A stretch of 13,342 nt of DNA from Smittium culicis (lineage: Eukaryota > Kickxellomycota > Harpellomycetes > Harpellales > Legeriomycetaceae), in NCBI GenBank assembly GCA_001970855.1, contig LSSN01003593.1, positions 1 through 13,342 on the forward strand. The letters are read 5' to 3'. This document shows positions 1-10,500 of this stretch, in pieces; position 1 is the stretch's first letter; each line of letters opens with the position of its first letter. The notes beneath the pieces are model-generated. The model made no database searches. It was given only the letters and a program-made list of their open reading frames with translations, and was not told where the DNA came from. The translations under genes and the position numbers were made by a program.

Positions 1-2884
1 GTACTACCGATTATAAGCTCGAATTAAGCTATAAACTCTGGATTAGAGGTCAAATCATATTTTAAAGACAAAATTACCAAACTAGCACTATATCAAAAAA
101 CACTGTGGATCAAAAATTGTTAAATAAATTACATATATCAAACACTAAATAAAGATATGGAATAGATATAAACTCTCTCATGATCACCGATAAATACTTT
201 TAAAAAATCAGGCTTTAGAAAGATGATATGGCATAGAAATATAGTGATCTAATTTCCGCTAAGCCTAATAATGTTAGTATTAATTTAACCCTTTACAAAA
301 AATATTAATATATTTTTTACAAGCAGAGGAGAAATATAATTATGTTAATTTTTTATTGGATAAAAAAAACTGAAAATTACAAACCAACAAATAAAAAGAA
401 GTGTAATAAACTAATAAAATTTTTATATACATTGTAAAATATAAAATTGTGCTTTTTTAACATCTTTCAGGGAAAGTAAATCTTAACAGTTTGGAAAGAT
501 TTAATATTTACCTTCTTCAAGTATAATTTTAGAATTTATCTTGGACCTATAGCGATAAATAGACTCTTATACTAACTAAAGAGAGGATAAATATAAAGTT
601 TCCCTAGTAAAATATCGACTCAGTCAAGCTATTCAAATAATTTATCGCGAATCTATATTTGGTATCAAACACGGATTTGAATGTAGAAAATTTGCACGAG
701 ACTATTCATCTGCATTTATACCACAATTAGAAAATATTTTTTCCTGTCAGCTACAACATTCAGTATTGGCGCATCAGACTTGTTGAGTATTAAGTATAAA
801 ATCTATAATATATACCTATATATCTTTTACATTTACAGAGGCTTTGAGCTTACGTTGATAAATCTTAATAATAAGCTCGCAACCCGCTTGATATTAGTAT
901 GTGAGGTGTGACAAAGCTACAAAGTTAGATTTACCCTGTAAACTGCACATACTAATACTGAGCCTACGATATGACCTTACTGAGCTTTTATTTGAACAGC
1001 TTTGATATCAGCTGACTAGCTTGTTTTTATTATGGCGCTAAAACAACTGAATTAAGCATCTCCTGAATACTTTAAATTATTCCATCGTTTATTCTGTGAA
1101 TTTCACTAAACCTGGGGATTCCACTGACTGCTAGAATCTAGCATAAATTTGATTTATTTTCTTGGCTTTGAGCTAATAAGTGTGAGATCATTCTTTAAAT
1201 CAGTTTAGAGCCTGTTTTTTATCAATAGAAGGTCTATAAAAGGAATAGATTTATGAAAGATAAAATTTCTTGTGAATTATAAAAGTATTGGATGAATACC
1301 TGAATAATCTTTATTTGATCATAGCTTTGCAAGGGCATATTGTGTGGCTATTACTGCGCCTAGTTTATACTTGAAATGATACAGACCCCCTCCCAGATAT
1401 TTGATAGTATGAACAAAAGAAATTTTTTAATTTATCCAGCTTGATAATTAACAGAATGCAATTCTCGGATAGACAAATATGTACTTGGATTTTCGTATTT
1501 CGCTATATTTTTTTTAAATGATTAAGCCAGCAGAGTAAATATAGATTCTTTGTATTCAGAAGAAGCACCACTGATCCGCAATTTCATCATTACCCAATAC
1601 TTTTTTGTCAATATCATAAACTATCCACTTTTTGGATAATACATTTCATAGTTTCCAAGACAGTGAGCGGATGGAATTTTCATAGGATCATGAAACCTAG
1701 TGGAATAGTGTATGACTTACACCTTAGGTGTCATCAGATTACTATTTTTAGTTCACTTCTGAATTTATGCGCTATCTGGGATACCATGATCTATTTCGCG
1801 TAGATGAAATGGATACTGAACTTTGCAAAATTTCTAATCGGTGTTCTATATCTCAATCACATCCTATCTGAGAATCAGTTTAATTAATATTCTTCATTTA
1901 TCTTCAGATAGGTTGAAATGTGGTATATACTGTGTTAGCCATATACCGAGTTCGGTCAGCTGAATTATGTCTGTGAAATATACCATTAGGTTTGCGCAGC
2001 TAGTCTGATAGATATATCTTCCGGATTAAGCTCCGAAGGATCACGAGTTTGTTGAATTCTGGTATTCATTTTGATTGATGAAACTAGACCAGTTATTATA
2101 TTACGAGTAGTTAGGTTTATGTTTTATCTACAATAACCCTTTCATATTCAAGTATGTTAGAGTATTTTGTGTAGAATATCACTCAGATTTCAACAAAAAT
2201 TTTGATTCTGAGAGCCATAAATATTATATGCTGTTGCTTTTAGTTGATTAAAATATTTTTCTTGGTTATATTCCAAGATCGCGAGTATGTGTGGAATCCT
2301 GTGACTATGTCTAAGGCTTTGTCTCTTGAATTATTAATATCTCAAATATAATTGTCTCGCAAGAGAATGTGAGCATTATTTATCCAATCAATCTGCTCCC
2401 TCGTAATAATAGATTCTGGATTGTAGAAATAGTTATATTTTATACGCCAATAATTTCAGCGTTGAGTGTGACAAATTATTATGTTTCAGAATTCGGAGAA
2501 GTATGAGTCTCCAAAGCAGTAGGAAAATCGAAATTAATTGGAAATTTCGGATTAAACTCTGCAGGTATCTCGATTTCGCCTTAGAGATTACCAGAATCTT
2601 TATGAATCTATTCATTTTCCCTACTATTTGTTAGCTGTACCTTTTTGGAAAAAATTTTCAAAAGCTGATCGTTATAAATAGATTCATGATAGAGTTATAC
2701 CGCATGTAGATTTTTAATCCTCGTTAATTTTTAATTCAAGATTCTAGATCTCGGATTTTACTCGCAACGTGTTTTTATGACCTTATTCTCTTTTCATACA
2801 TTATTAAACGACTTTATAAATAACAATATGACAGCAAAACTTTGATACTGTAAAATACCTAAAAAGTAGGATACAAGGTTTGCA
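1..2884. other. Left flank without a supported gene
   Basis: I see no gene I can defend here. Roughly the first 600 bases are very AT-rich and low in complexity. From about 600 to 2640 the sequence has noticeably more G+C (about 30-38% in the 60-base lines I counted, against 13-20% in lines near 4560 or 6720). I translated the minus strand through this part. There are open stretches of 28-37 codons between about 2200 and 2880, but stops then come about once per 14-16 codons, as expected by chance at this composition, and no frame keeps a recognisable motif. It may be an old decayed coding region or repeat, or plain intergenic DNA. The TA at 2885-2886 ends this flank and begins the DNA transposon's target duplication. 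Confidence 0.5.
892..957. repeat. 12-bp perfect inverted repeat with a 42-base loop
   Basis: The arm TATTAGTATGTG at 892-903 is matched exactly by its reverse complement at 946-957, leaving 42 bases between. The arms are seen directly. No U-tract follows, no paired gene is nearby, and it lies inside the gene-free left flank, so no function is assigned. It could be a structured remnant, the ends of a small non-autonomous element, or chance. Confidence 0.45.
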
Positions 2885-2886
2885 TA

Positions 2887-3094
2887 CGATTTTATAAAAG
2901 TTTCTTGCAAATTTCTAGAATGTGCGAACAAATTTCTAAAAAAAAATTTCGTGACGCATTTGAAAAAATTTCCGCTATAATTATGTAATTACAATCCAAA
3001 GTCATTTCCAATGGTCTCAAACTAATTTCCGCTTGATCCAAAGTCAATTAAAATCGCCCCAAACGAATTTCTACTTTTCTCTAAGTCATTTCCA
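2887..3094 (+). repeat. Left terminal inverted repeat (208 bp)
   Basis: Aligned without gaps to the reverse complement of 5109-5316, this arm matches at about 174 of 208 positions by hand count (about 84%). It starts directly after TA. Similarity becomes irregular before 2887 and stops after about 3094, where the left copy runs into AT-rich filler. The inner half contains three direct repeats described separately. Confidence 0.88.
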
Positions 3095-3100
3095 AAATTT
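2996..3100 (+). repeat. Subterminal direct repeats, left end (period 42-43 bp)
   Basis: Three diverged copies begin at 2996, 3038 and 3081. They share a core like CCAAAGTCATTTCC followed, about 10 bases later, by CCAAAC.AATTTCT. The third copy is truncated. The same repeats occur in mirror image in the right TIR. In known Tc1/mariner elements with long TIRs, such as the Sleeping Beauty type with its IR/DR layout, internal direct repeats are transposase-binding sites; the same role here is an inference. Confidence 0.7.
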
Positions 3101-3483
3101 TATATTGGGCATATTAACTCGTAAAAGATATTATTTTATGTGGTAAATGAAAATAATAATTTATATAATTACATTTTAAACTTTATTTAACCATCTAAAA
3201 TATCAAATGCCATAAAGTGGATTGAGGATATCGATCAACAAGAGCAGCGGAAGAGGGGAGAGGGGAGGATTTTTTTTTATAATATATTAAATATTTTTAG
3301 TATTGAGTAGACTTGTATTAATAAAAAAACTACAAAATACTATTTATATTTTCCAAAAACTATTATTTTAAAAAATATTATTTATTTTATTAATATAAAA
3401 TATTTAAAATTAATTTAAGCTTCAGATATAATAATATATTCTAAAAATTTTATTCAAAATTATAACTTATATTATTATTTAAA

Positions 3484-4536
3484 AAAATTGCGTATAAAAA
3501 TACGAGCAATGAAGAGAGAAATAGAATTATTTACAGTTATAATCGTGGAAAATTGGTAAAAGACATTTCTGAAAATCTCAAAATTAAAACTTGCACTATT
3601 TATAAAATAATAAATTTGCATCAAAATGTGTCGAGAATTGATTATATTCCAAAAGGAGTGCCAATATAAAAAGGAAACGTAAATTATAGAAATTTTTATT
3701 TTAAGCTGCCTTGACAAAGATTGTACTCTACTATTGGACGAGTTGAAAGAAAAATTAAAAGAAGATTTTGGATTAGAATCGTCTAAATTTACGATCCAAA
3801 GATACTGCACACGATTTTTTTATAATATTAAAAGAATTTAAAATACCATAGAAAAGAGATGATGAAGAAAATATAGTCGTTCGGGAACAATATGAGAAAA
3901 AAAATTCTGAATTTCATAACTTTATAAGATGAAGAAAAATTTTTTTGTTGATGAAGTAGTGTTTTCAGTATCATTGATATCGTTTTATGGAGGATCTAAA
4001 AGAGGGACATATCGTGTAGCTATAACCGGCAGAATCCGATCAAGATATATTTCAACTTGTTGCGCAGTCAACAAAAATGGGAATAAAATTCTCAAGCGAA
4101 GAAAAATAGCTTACAATTCGGATACATTCAAATAATACATCCAAGAATTGATTTTTGATCTAATAACATCAAGATAACCAAGGGAATACTTGTAATGGGT
4201 AACGTAGCTTTCCATAAAACTTTAGCTATAAGAACATATCTAGAAAATTTAAACTTTAAATTTCTATTGTATCTCGTTACTCGCTATTTTTAAACCCTAT
4301 TGAAATTTTATTTTCTAAATTATAAAAATTACTCAGATAAGCAAAGCCTGAAAATGAATCTGATCTAATTTAAAAGATTAATCAAGGATTTGATAGTGTC
4401 TATAGGGAATATTGCATATGATATTATATAGAATATGATAAAATATTTGATGTCGAGCAGAAGTGAAATAATTGAACAGCCATTGAGTTTTTTTATTTAT
4501 AATTTAAATTATTTTAACTCAATTTTTAAACATTAG
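3484..4536 (+). pseudogene. Broken Tc1/mariner (IS630-like) DDE transposase
   Basis: The protein would cut and paste the surrounding element. Reading across breaks, the order is typical of the family. First comes an N-terminal helix-turn-helix part in the frame of 3484-3666 (NEERNRIIYSYNRGKLVKDI, then TIYKII), ended by TAA at 3667. A second part follows at about 3734-3841 (LKEDFGLESSKFTIQRYC). The DDE core holds FVDEVVFSVSL from about 3941, with the first Asp; VMGNVAFHKTLAIRTYLENL from about 4193, where family members usually have D in place of the G; and, after a frameshift, PYSLFLNPIEILFSKL from about 4276 with the final Glu at 4302-4304. A C-terminal tail can be followed to TAG at 4536. 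Stops in the NPIE frame lie soon after SKL. No in-frame ATG start could be fixed. The spacing from the Asp/Gly site to the Glu is about 34-35 residues. The longest intact piece is 3929-4135. Superfamily placement is secure; the family within it is not. Confidence 0.85.
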
Positions 4537-4776
4537 CCATTGATATTTTTATAATTTATATATAAATAGTAAAAATTATTATATGAAATCATTTAAATAA
4601 TAAAAATTTTAACATAATATTATCGAGAACTAATATTTTAATGCTTTGGTTGAGTTGGATTCGAATTTTTTTTCTTCTCGAAAATGTAGTTGTAGTTATA
4701 GTTGCTGTCTTCGTCGATTTCGAAGCTTTCAAAAGAATAATTTACATTCTATTAAAATAATGATACATAGAAATGT

Positions 4777-4934
4777 GGGGGGGGTCGGGGATTGATAAAA
4801 TAAATGAAGGAAAAAGAGAGAGAAATAAATAAGTATAGGAAAAAAAGAAAGAAAAATGAGGAGTGGTAAAAAATAAGAGAGGAAGAATAATATTTTAAAA
4901 TACAGAGAAATAAAATAAAAAAATAGACAAAGAA
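4777..4934 (+). repeat. G-run and purine-rich low-complexity block
   Basis: A run of eight G (4777-4784) and a second run of four G (4787-4790) lead into about 140 bases made almost only of A and G (AAAGAGAGAGAAAT, GGAAAAAAAGAAAG and similar). The block lies inside the DNA transposon, between the transposase remnant and the right TIR. The long apparent minus-strand protein across it is only the poly-pyrimidine complement read as Phe/Leu/Ser, so no gene is called. Confidence 0.6.
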
Positions 4935-5079
4935 TCATGCTTAAAACGAAAAAAAAAATCTAAAGTATTTGTGAAAAGGAAATAGTAAATCAAAAAGGGT
5001 AATAGCAATAAAAGAATATTTATAGAAAGATTATTTTAAGTTTTTGATAATTCAGATAATAATATTTTTTCACAAAAAT

Positions 5080-5207
5080 CTGAGATTTTGAAATTTGTTT
5101 AGCTCAACTGGAATTGACATTGGGAAAAATAGAAATCCGTTTGGTGCGATTATAATTGACTTTGGGTCAATTAGAAATTAGTTTGAGACATTTGGAAATG
5201 GCTTTGA
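5080..5207 (-). repeat. Subterminal direct repeats, right end (period 42-43 bp)
   Basis: Read on the - strand, copies begin at about 5207, 5165 and 5122. The third copy here is longer than its left counterpart and runs to about 5080. The core (..CAAAG.CATTTCC.. then ..CAAACTAATTTCT..) is the same as on the left. The spacing matches the left end exactly because the two TIRs align without gaps. Confidence 0.7.
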
Positions 5208-5316
5208 GTTGTAATTGCATAATTAGGGGTGAATTTTTTTTAAACGCGTCACGAGATTGTTTTTTAGAAATTTTTTCGCCCATTTTAGAAATTTTTAAGG
5301 AACTTTTATAAAATCT
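5109..5316 (-). repeat. Right terminal inverted repeat (208 bp)
   Basis: This is the reverse-complement partner of 2887-3094, ending directly before TA at 5317-5318. The longest unbroken match between the arms is TCAAACTAATTT with flanking bases, in the inner half. The outermost 16 bases match except for the terminal base. On this side the sequence just inside the TIR (about 5080-5108) still continues the internal ~43-bp repeat, while the left side does not, so the original arms may have been slightly longer. Confidence 0.88.
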
Positions 5317-5318
5317 TA

Positions 5319-7509
5319 GGTAAAATCCATTATATTTGAAATAAAATTGAATCAGTATGAACCCAATTAGAAGAATTGGTGACAAACTGTGGAATTTTCT
5401 GTTCAATCGTATAAAATTCAAGAAATAATTTTAAATAATTTTATGCAAAAATGCATTCTGATAGTCTAAGAGATCTAGAAATTCTTACATCATATTATTC
5501 TACAGATGATGTTAGATGCTCAAAACTTAAACTACATACCTAAACTTAGGAACTGAGTTATCAGAGACCGAAGAACAGCCGGAGGTCGAATTTTTTCTTG
5601 GATAGCGTGTATATTTGGATTTAAACGCATTTAATCTGCATATTTACCGTAAATATTTTTTTTTATAATTTTAACGTGTTCTTTTCAAATTTATAAGCTT
5701 TATTTTCTAGATTTTCTAGATTTTCTGGTTTTCCCCCTTTTTCTGCATGTTGATCGCTAAGTTAGGAAAAAACTGAAGTCCTTTTAATTTCAATTAATCT
5801 TGAAGATTCCATGCTTAGCCAAACTTTTAGGCTCTGAAATAGTATCATAAAATCCACTTTAACTGCATTAAAAAACTAAAATATACCCTTTTTCTGATCA
5901 TAACTGGACTAAAAACTAATAGAAGCCTATTTAATGAAGCTAATGCGAAATATTAGGCACCATTTTCAGACATTCGAACTCAACTGCGGATTTTCGACTA
6001 TTTATTGAACGGGATTAGTCTTAATGATATAGATACTGATATTTTCAACTTTTTATTATTGCTACAAGTTATAATAAACCCAGATTAAATAAAAAACCGC
6101 TTTTTGATCGTTATGAATAAATATGCTGATTTTTACGCTATTTTTATAGTTTTAATTCAATTAATGCTTCAAGATTTTGATTAAAATTTCTATCTGTTAG
6201 GCCCGTGTATTTGTGCAATTTTTCAAATCATCCTTGCATAAACGCGTCATGTTTTTTAGATGATAAGCCCGTAATAGAATTAGATAACCCGTCTATATAC
6301 TTTTAAATGAAAATTTGAGATTATTAAAGGTTCTTTGGTTCACGTAATATTCAATCAGAAATGTTGCATGGTTTAGCAACGAATTTGATTCAGTGATAAT
6401 TGAGGCTTTATTTTCATACAATATTAGCAAAATTTTTGAGCGGAATCATATAGTTGATAATGTTTTTGTTTGGTTAAAATATTACGTGTTATTTCATTGA
6501 ATCTCTGTATACAAAGAATTAAAATAACTTATCTTCGGTTAGATATGGATTAATTTTTTTTGATACTGAGTGTCAGCGGTCTGGTCGCTTTTAGTTAATA
6601 CAGAAAATTGTATATTTGAATTATCACATTTACAATAAATTATTGTTAAATTATCACTGATTTTTAGATTTTCCATTTTAATAGTTTCATTTTACATGAT
6701 TTTAAAGAATTTAATATTTTTTTAAAATAAAGTTTTTTTTAAATTTGAATATTAATGTAAAAAATTATGTTATGGGTAACTGATAATTTTTCTACGAATT
6801 ATTTATATGAAAAAAAATATATCAATAAAATTTACAATTTTGAGATGAAATTATTTTTATTATTTATTTATTAATTAGATAAATTTATTTGTATTATAAA
6901 AAAGAAAAACTAAATATGTCTGAAATGAAATAAAAATATATTTTATAGATATTTTTGTTATAAAAAAGCCTAATAGTTCTACTAAAAACATAAATTTTTA
7001 GCTTAGCGCACCGATTATTTGAGCCATTTGCTTTTATATTTCCAAATTAAGAATAAAATACCAATTTAATTGCTTATTTGATTTGATGTTAAATTCATAT
7101 TAATTTACCAAATTTACTTTTTGCATTTTTTTAAGTTTTTTCTTTAGTATAGTGAGAATAGTGAATATAACCCCTCTTCCAAATTTCATGTCTCATATAA
7201 CTAACTTTGAAGTAAAGGGGACCTTAACGTGGAAGAATATAATTTAAACTTTCTTAGATCAAAGTAATTTTATTTATTCATATTTTTTTAAATAAAATTA
7301 TTAGAAATTAAAAAAACTATGATTTTGGGGCTAACTACTTATTTATAATTAATTAGCATGTTTTTTATTGTGCGACTTTATTAAAAATATAATTAATTCT
7401 AAAATGTAAAAGCGTTTAAAATTATCGATTAATGCTTACTTATTGATATGGGTATAGTTATGATTATAATTGAAAAAGTTAAAAAAGAGAAAATAGTTGT
7501 AATGGAGAT
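5319..7509. other. Flank between the two transposons, no supported gene
   Basis: No gene, tRNA or clear repeat unit was recognised. The first ~1.2 kb has moderate GC like the left flank beyond the DNA transposon, in keeping with one original locus split by the insertion. From about 6600 to 7440 it is extremely AT-rich, with long T and A runs. Short TCTAGATTTT direct repeats occur near 5707-5727. The part just below 7510 should include the 3' UTR and 3' end of the minus-strand LINE, but I see no clean poly-A (poly-T on +) or target-site duplication to mark where it stops. Confidence 0.5.
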
Positions 7510-10500
7510 TCATTGATATGAGCTATCGCTGAAAACAAATTTTCCTCCAGGCTCTATTGAGAACCATTTGGTTCTTATAGCTAGCCAGGAGTCTCTTTTC
7601 TTGGTATGTTTAAAGTCCATAGTAATTTTCTGCTGCAAGTCGTATTTCCACCTGTTGAATAAGCCTTCTCCGGATATATTTGTATTCGATAGGGAACCCT
7701 CGGTTCTTGCTCTATTTATGTTCGATATGGCTAGTCCATACAGAATGTCCACCTTTGGAAATTTCTTTTTCATTGGTTCTAATAAATCATAAATTACTTC
7801 TTTTGTTAATCTATTGGATATTCCGTTGTCGAATGAATTTGATATAATGAAATTGTATATTTTTTTCCACAAATATTTTACTCGGCTGCAGTCAAAGTAA
7901 ATATGTAGAGTCGATTCTTTGCGTTCTCTACAAGATTTACACTCTTGTGACTGGCTAAAGATTCCTTTGTTCCAAATTATTAGTTTTTCACCAGTGATAA
8001 GGGCATTTTGAAATAACAACCATAGATGACTGGTTATTTTTGGTTCGAGGTCGATATCATGTATTTTCATCCAATTAAATATTGGATATGTGTTAGTTGT
8101 TCTTACAATTTTATCCCATTTGGGTATAACTATTGGATCTTTTCTACTTTCTACATCTATTACTTGTCTCATTGACTTATTTTTGAAACCATTTAATAAC
8201 GAATTATTGTCCGCGAATATATTTTTGTGAATTTCATTGGTGTTCTGGTAGTCTTTCTTGAATCACTTTTCTTTTGTACTTCGAATTACAGCGAAGTTAA
8301 TAGGTTTGTTATTTATTTCTATTGTAATTATGAAAGATAGGTGGTCCTCCCATATTAATGCGCATTTATCGAAGAACTGTCCGCATTCCTTAATATCCTT
8401 ATCTAATAGCCACTGTAAATCTTTTTTTTTTAAGTTAGTACCAATCAATTTGTTGATATTCTTTAAGTTGAGTGAGTTTATGCAATCGAATGATCATTCG
8501 CTAATGTCTCCTACGTTCAATTTATGCATATTTTTTGCTGTTTGTATTACCGTTCTCCATATTGGCGGAAGTTTGTTCAGTCACCTCTGAGGGCTATTAT
8601 ATGCATGTATATCCAACATGTTCTCAAATAAACCATTTCTATTTGCTAAATGTTGAATATTTGACGCTGCTAAATTTTTCAATATTGTTATTTTATTCGA
8701 TATAAAGTCGTTATACCATTTCATATAAAGTGCTTTCGAATGGGCGCTGATGTTTAGTAGTCCCAAGCCTCCATTTTTTTTATCGAGTTCTAGAGTATCG
8801 ATTTTAACTTGCGTTTTCTTATTGCTCCATATGAAATCATTTACTATTTTTTTAACTGTTTTTATAAAGCTGTCTTCGAATGGTATTACGTGTGCGGAAT
8901 ACCGTAGTTTAGATAGCAGAAGAGTATTGGCTATTAGAACTTTCCCTTTTATTGAAAGTTTTCTGCTGGCCAAATTTTAAATATTGGCAGATGTTTTTTC
9001 TATCAGCATATCTTGATTGTCTTTTATTGATACACCATTGGGTTTAAATGTGATCCCGAGATATTTAAAAGAAATTTTTGGTTTCAAAGCTTTAATATCT
9101 AGCCAACTAATATTTAGCGATCCTATTTTTATGTGGAGTGTTTTGTCTTGATTTATTTTTGCATTTGATGCTCTCGAATGAAGATCCAGAACTTCATTAA
9201 CTATTTTTTCGTCATTTTTATTACTAATACAAATTAACAGATCATCTGCATATGCTAAGTACTTGAATTTTTCTTTTTCCACTAAAATTTCGTTTATTTT
9301 ATTTTTTATCCTAATAAGTAGAGGCTCTATTATTAGATTATACAATAGTGGTGAGAGGGGGTCTCCTTGTCTCAGCCCTTGTTCAATATTGATAGGTTCA
9401 GTTAGCGATTTGTCAATAATCACCTTCGTAATAGACCATATATAAATGTTTTTTATTTTATTTATAAATGATTGGGTAAAGCCAAACCCTTCTAGACAAT
9501 TGAATAGGTAAGAACAGTCAACTCTATCGTATGCTTTCTCTTGGTCAAGCAAGAGTAGGTATCCATTGGTCAGATGAGGATTGATTTTGCTATTTTCAAT
9601 CAGAAATTTTGTTGCATGAATATTATCGAAAATATTTCTACCTTTGATGAATCTTAATTGGCAATTGTCAATCAATTTGTCAATTACTTTATGTAGCCTA
9701 TTAGTAAGTATTTATATATATATTTTTTCTTCACAATTAGATAGTGTAATACGCCTATAATTTCTCAGATCCATAAGGTCGCCTTTTTTTGGAATAAGGG
9801 CAATTGTTGAGCCGCCGTTAATATTGTTTCATTTTTTCATTTCTGATTCGGTGTTAGATATTTTTAAAAGGTGATTGGATATTTGATTCTTGAATCTCTT
9901 ATATAATTCAAAACTTAATCCGTCAGGACCTGGAGCTTTATTTTTTGGCGAATCATCAATTACATTAGCTATTTCTCTCAGTTCAATATCTTTATCAATC
10001 CCTTTTTGATCATTTGCATTTAATTTATTGGTTATATTTGATATAAGCTCGTATTAGCATTTATCTTCAGTGGTTCCTTTTTTGAATAGTGATTCGTAAA
10101 AGATATAAACCACCTTTCTTATTTCGTCATTGTTAGTTATTAATTCGTTTTTACTATTGTATAGCCCATTAATCATTTTCTTTTTTTCTCTAGACTTAAG
10201 AAGCCCAAAGAAAATTTTATTTGACCTTTCACTATTTTCGATCCAGTTAGATCCTGATCTAATAATGATTCCATCTAATTTTTCTTTTTTTAGTCTTATA
10301 ATTTTTTTTTCATTAGATTTTAATTCCGTTAATAAATTTTCTTTCTTCATATTATTAATACGTTCACTTAGGATCATTTTTCTAATAGTTTGATAGGAGT
10401 TTTCTAAGTTTTCAGCTACTTTTTTTCTAGATCTTTGTTTTCCTTCATTAATAAATGCTCTTTTACATCTATTTTTAATTTTGGTCCAGTCATATAGAAA

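Larger units (their letters stand above)
2887..5316 (+). mobile_element. Decayed Tc1/mariner (IS630-like) DNA transposon with long TIRs
   Basis: This 2,430-bp element is bounded by 208-bp inverted repeats (2887-3094 and 5109-5316) and flanked on both sides by TA (2885-2886 and 5317-5318), the target duplication typical of the IS630-Tc1-mariner superfamily. Its + strand carries a broken DDE transposase (about 3484-4536), which independently points to the same superfamily. The rest of the interior is AT-rich and non-coding, with a purine-rich block at about 4777-4934. Such elements move by cut-and-paste, the transposase binding the TIRs. This copy cannot encode its own enzyme because the reading frame is broken and the second catalytic Asp is replaced. 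The two TIRs have diverged to about 84% identity by hand count, so the insertion looks old. The outer tips read CGATTTTATAAAAG and AGATTTTATAAAAG, not the CAGT/CAC tips of many animal Tc1 elements. The exact tips rest on the TA pair and the limit of the match. Confidence 0.85.

Noticed and set aside
1719..1731. Short hairpin ACACCT-T-AGGTGT
   Set aside because: Six-base arms are expected by chance in a window this size and nothing around it suggests a function.
2433..2615. Minus-strand open frame of 60 codons in the left flank
   Set aside because: It has no recognisable motif, the other two minus frames look equally protein-like here, and open length is near chance for this composition.
3475..3810. 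Minus-strand open frame of 111 codons
   Set aside because: It is the antisense shadow of the transposase helix-turn-helix region, whose + strand translation has clear family features.
4729..4938. Minus-strand open frame encoding a seemingly membrane-like Phe/Leu/Ser protein
   Set aside because: It is the complement of the purine-rich low-complexity block; hydrophobicity comes from TTT, TTC and CTT codons alone.
5167..5421. Minus-strand open frame of 84 codons
   Set aside because: Most of it runs through the right TIR and crosses the TA boundary into the flank; the apparent protein is repeat sequence.
2665..6200. Possible dispersed repeat sharing TGATCGTTAT and nearby AT-rich words (about 2667 and 6106)
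   Set aside because: Beyond a ten-base word the similarity is loose and AT-driven; it could not be aligned convincingly by eye.
8258..8590. Plus-strand open frame of 110 codons
   Set aside because: It is antisense to LINE ORF2 between the RT and the C-terminal CCHC motif, where the minus frame is continuous with both.
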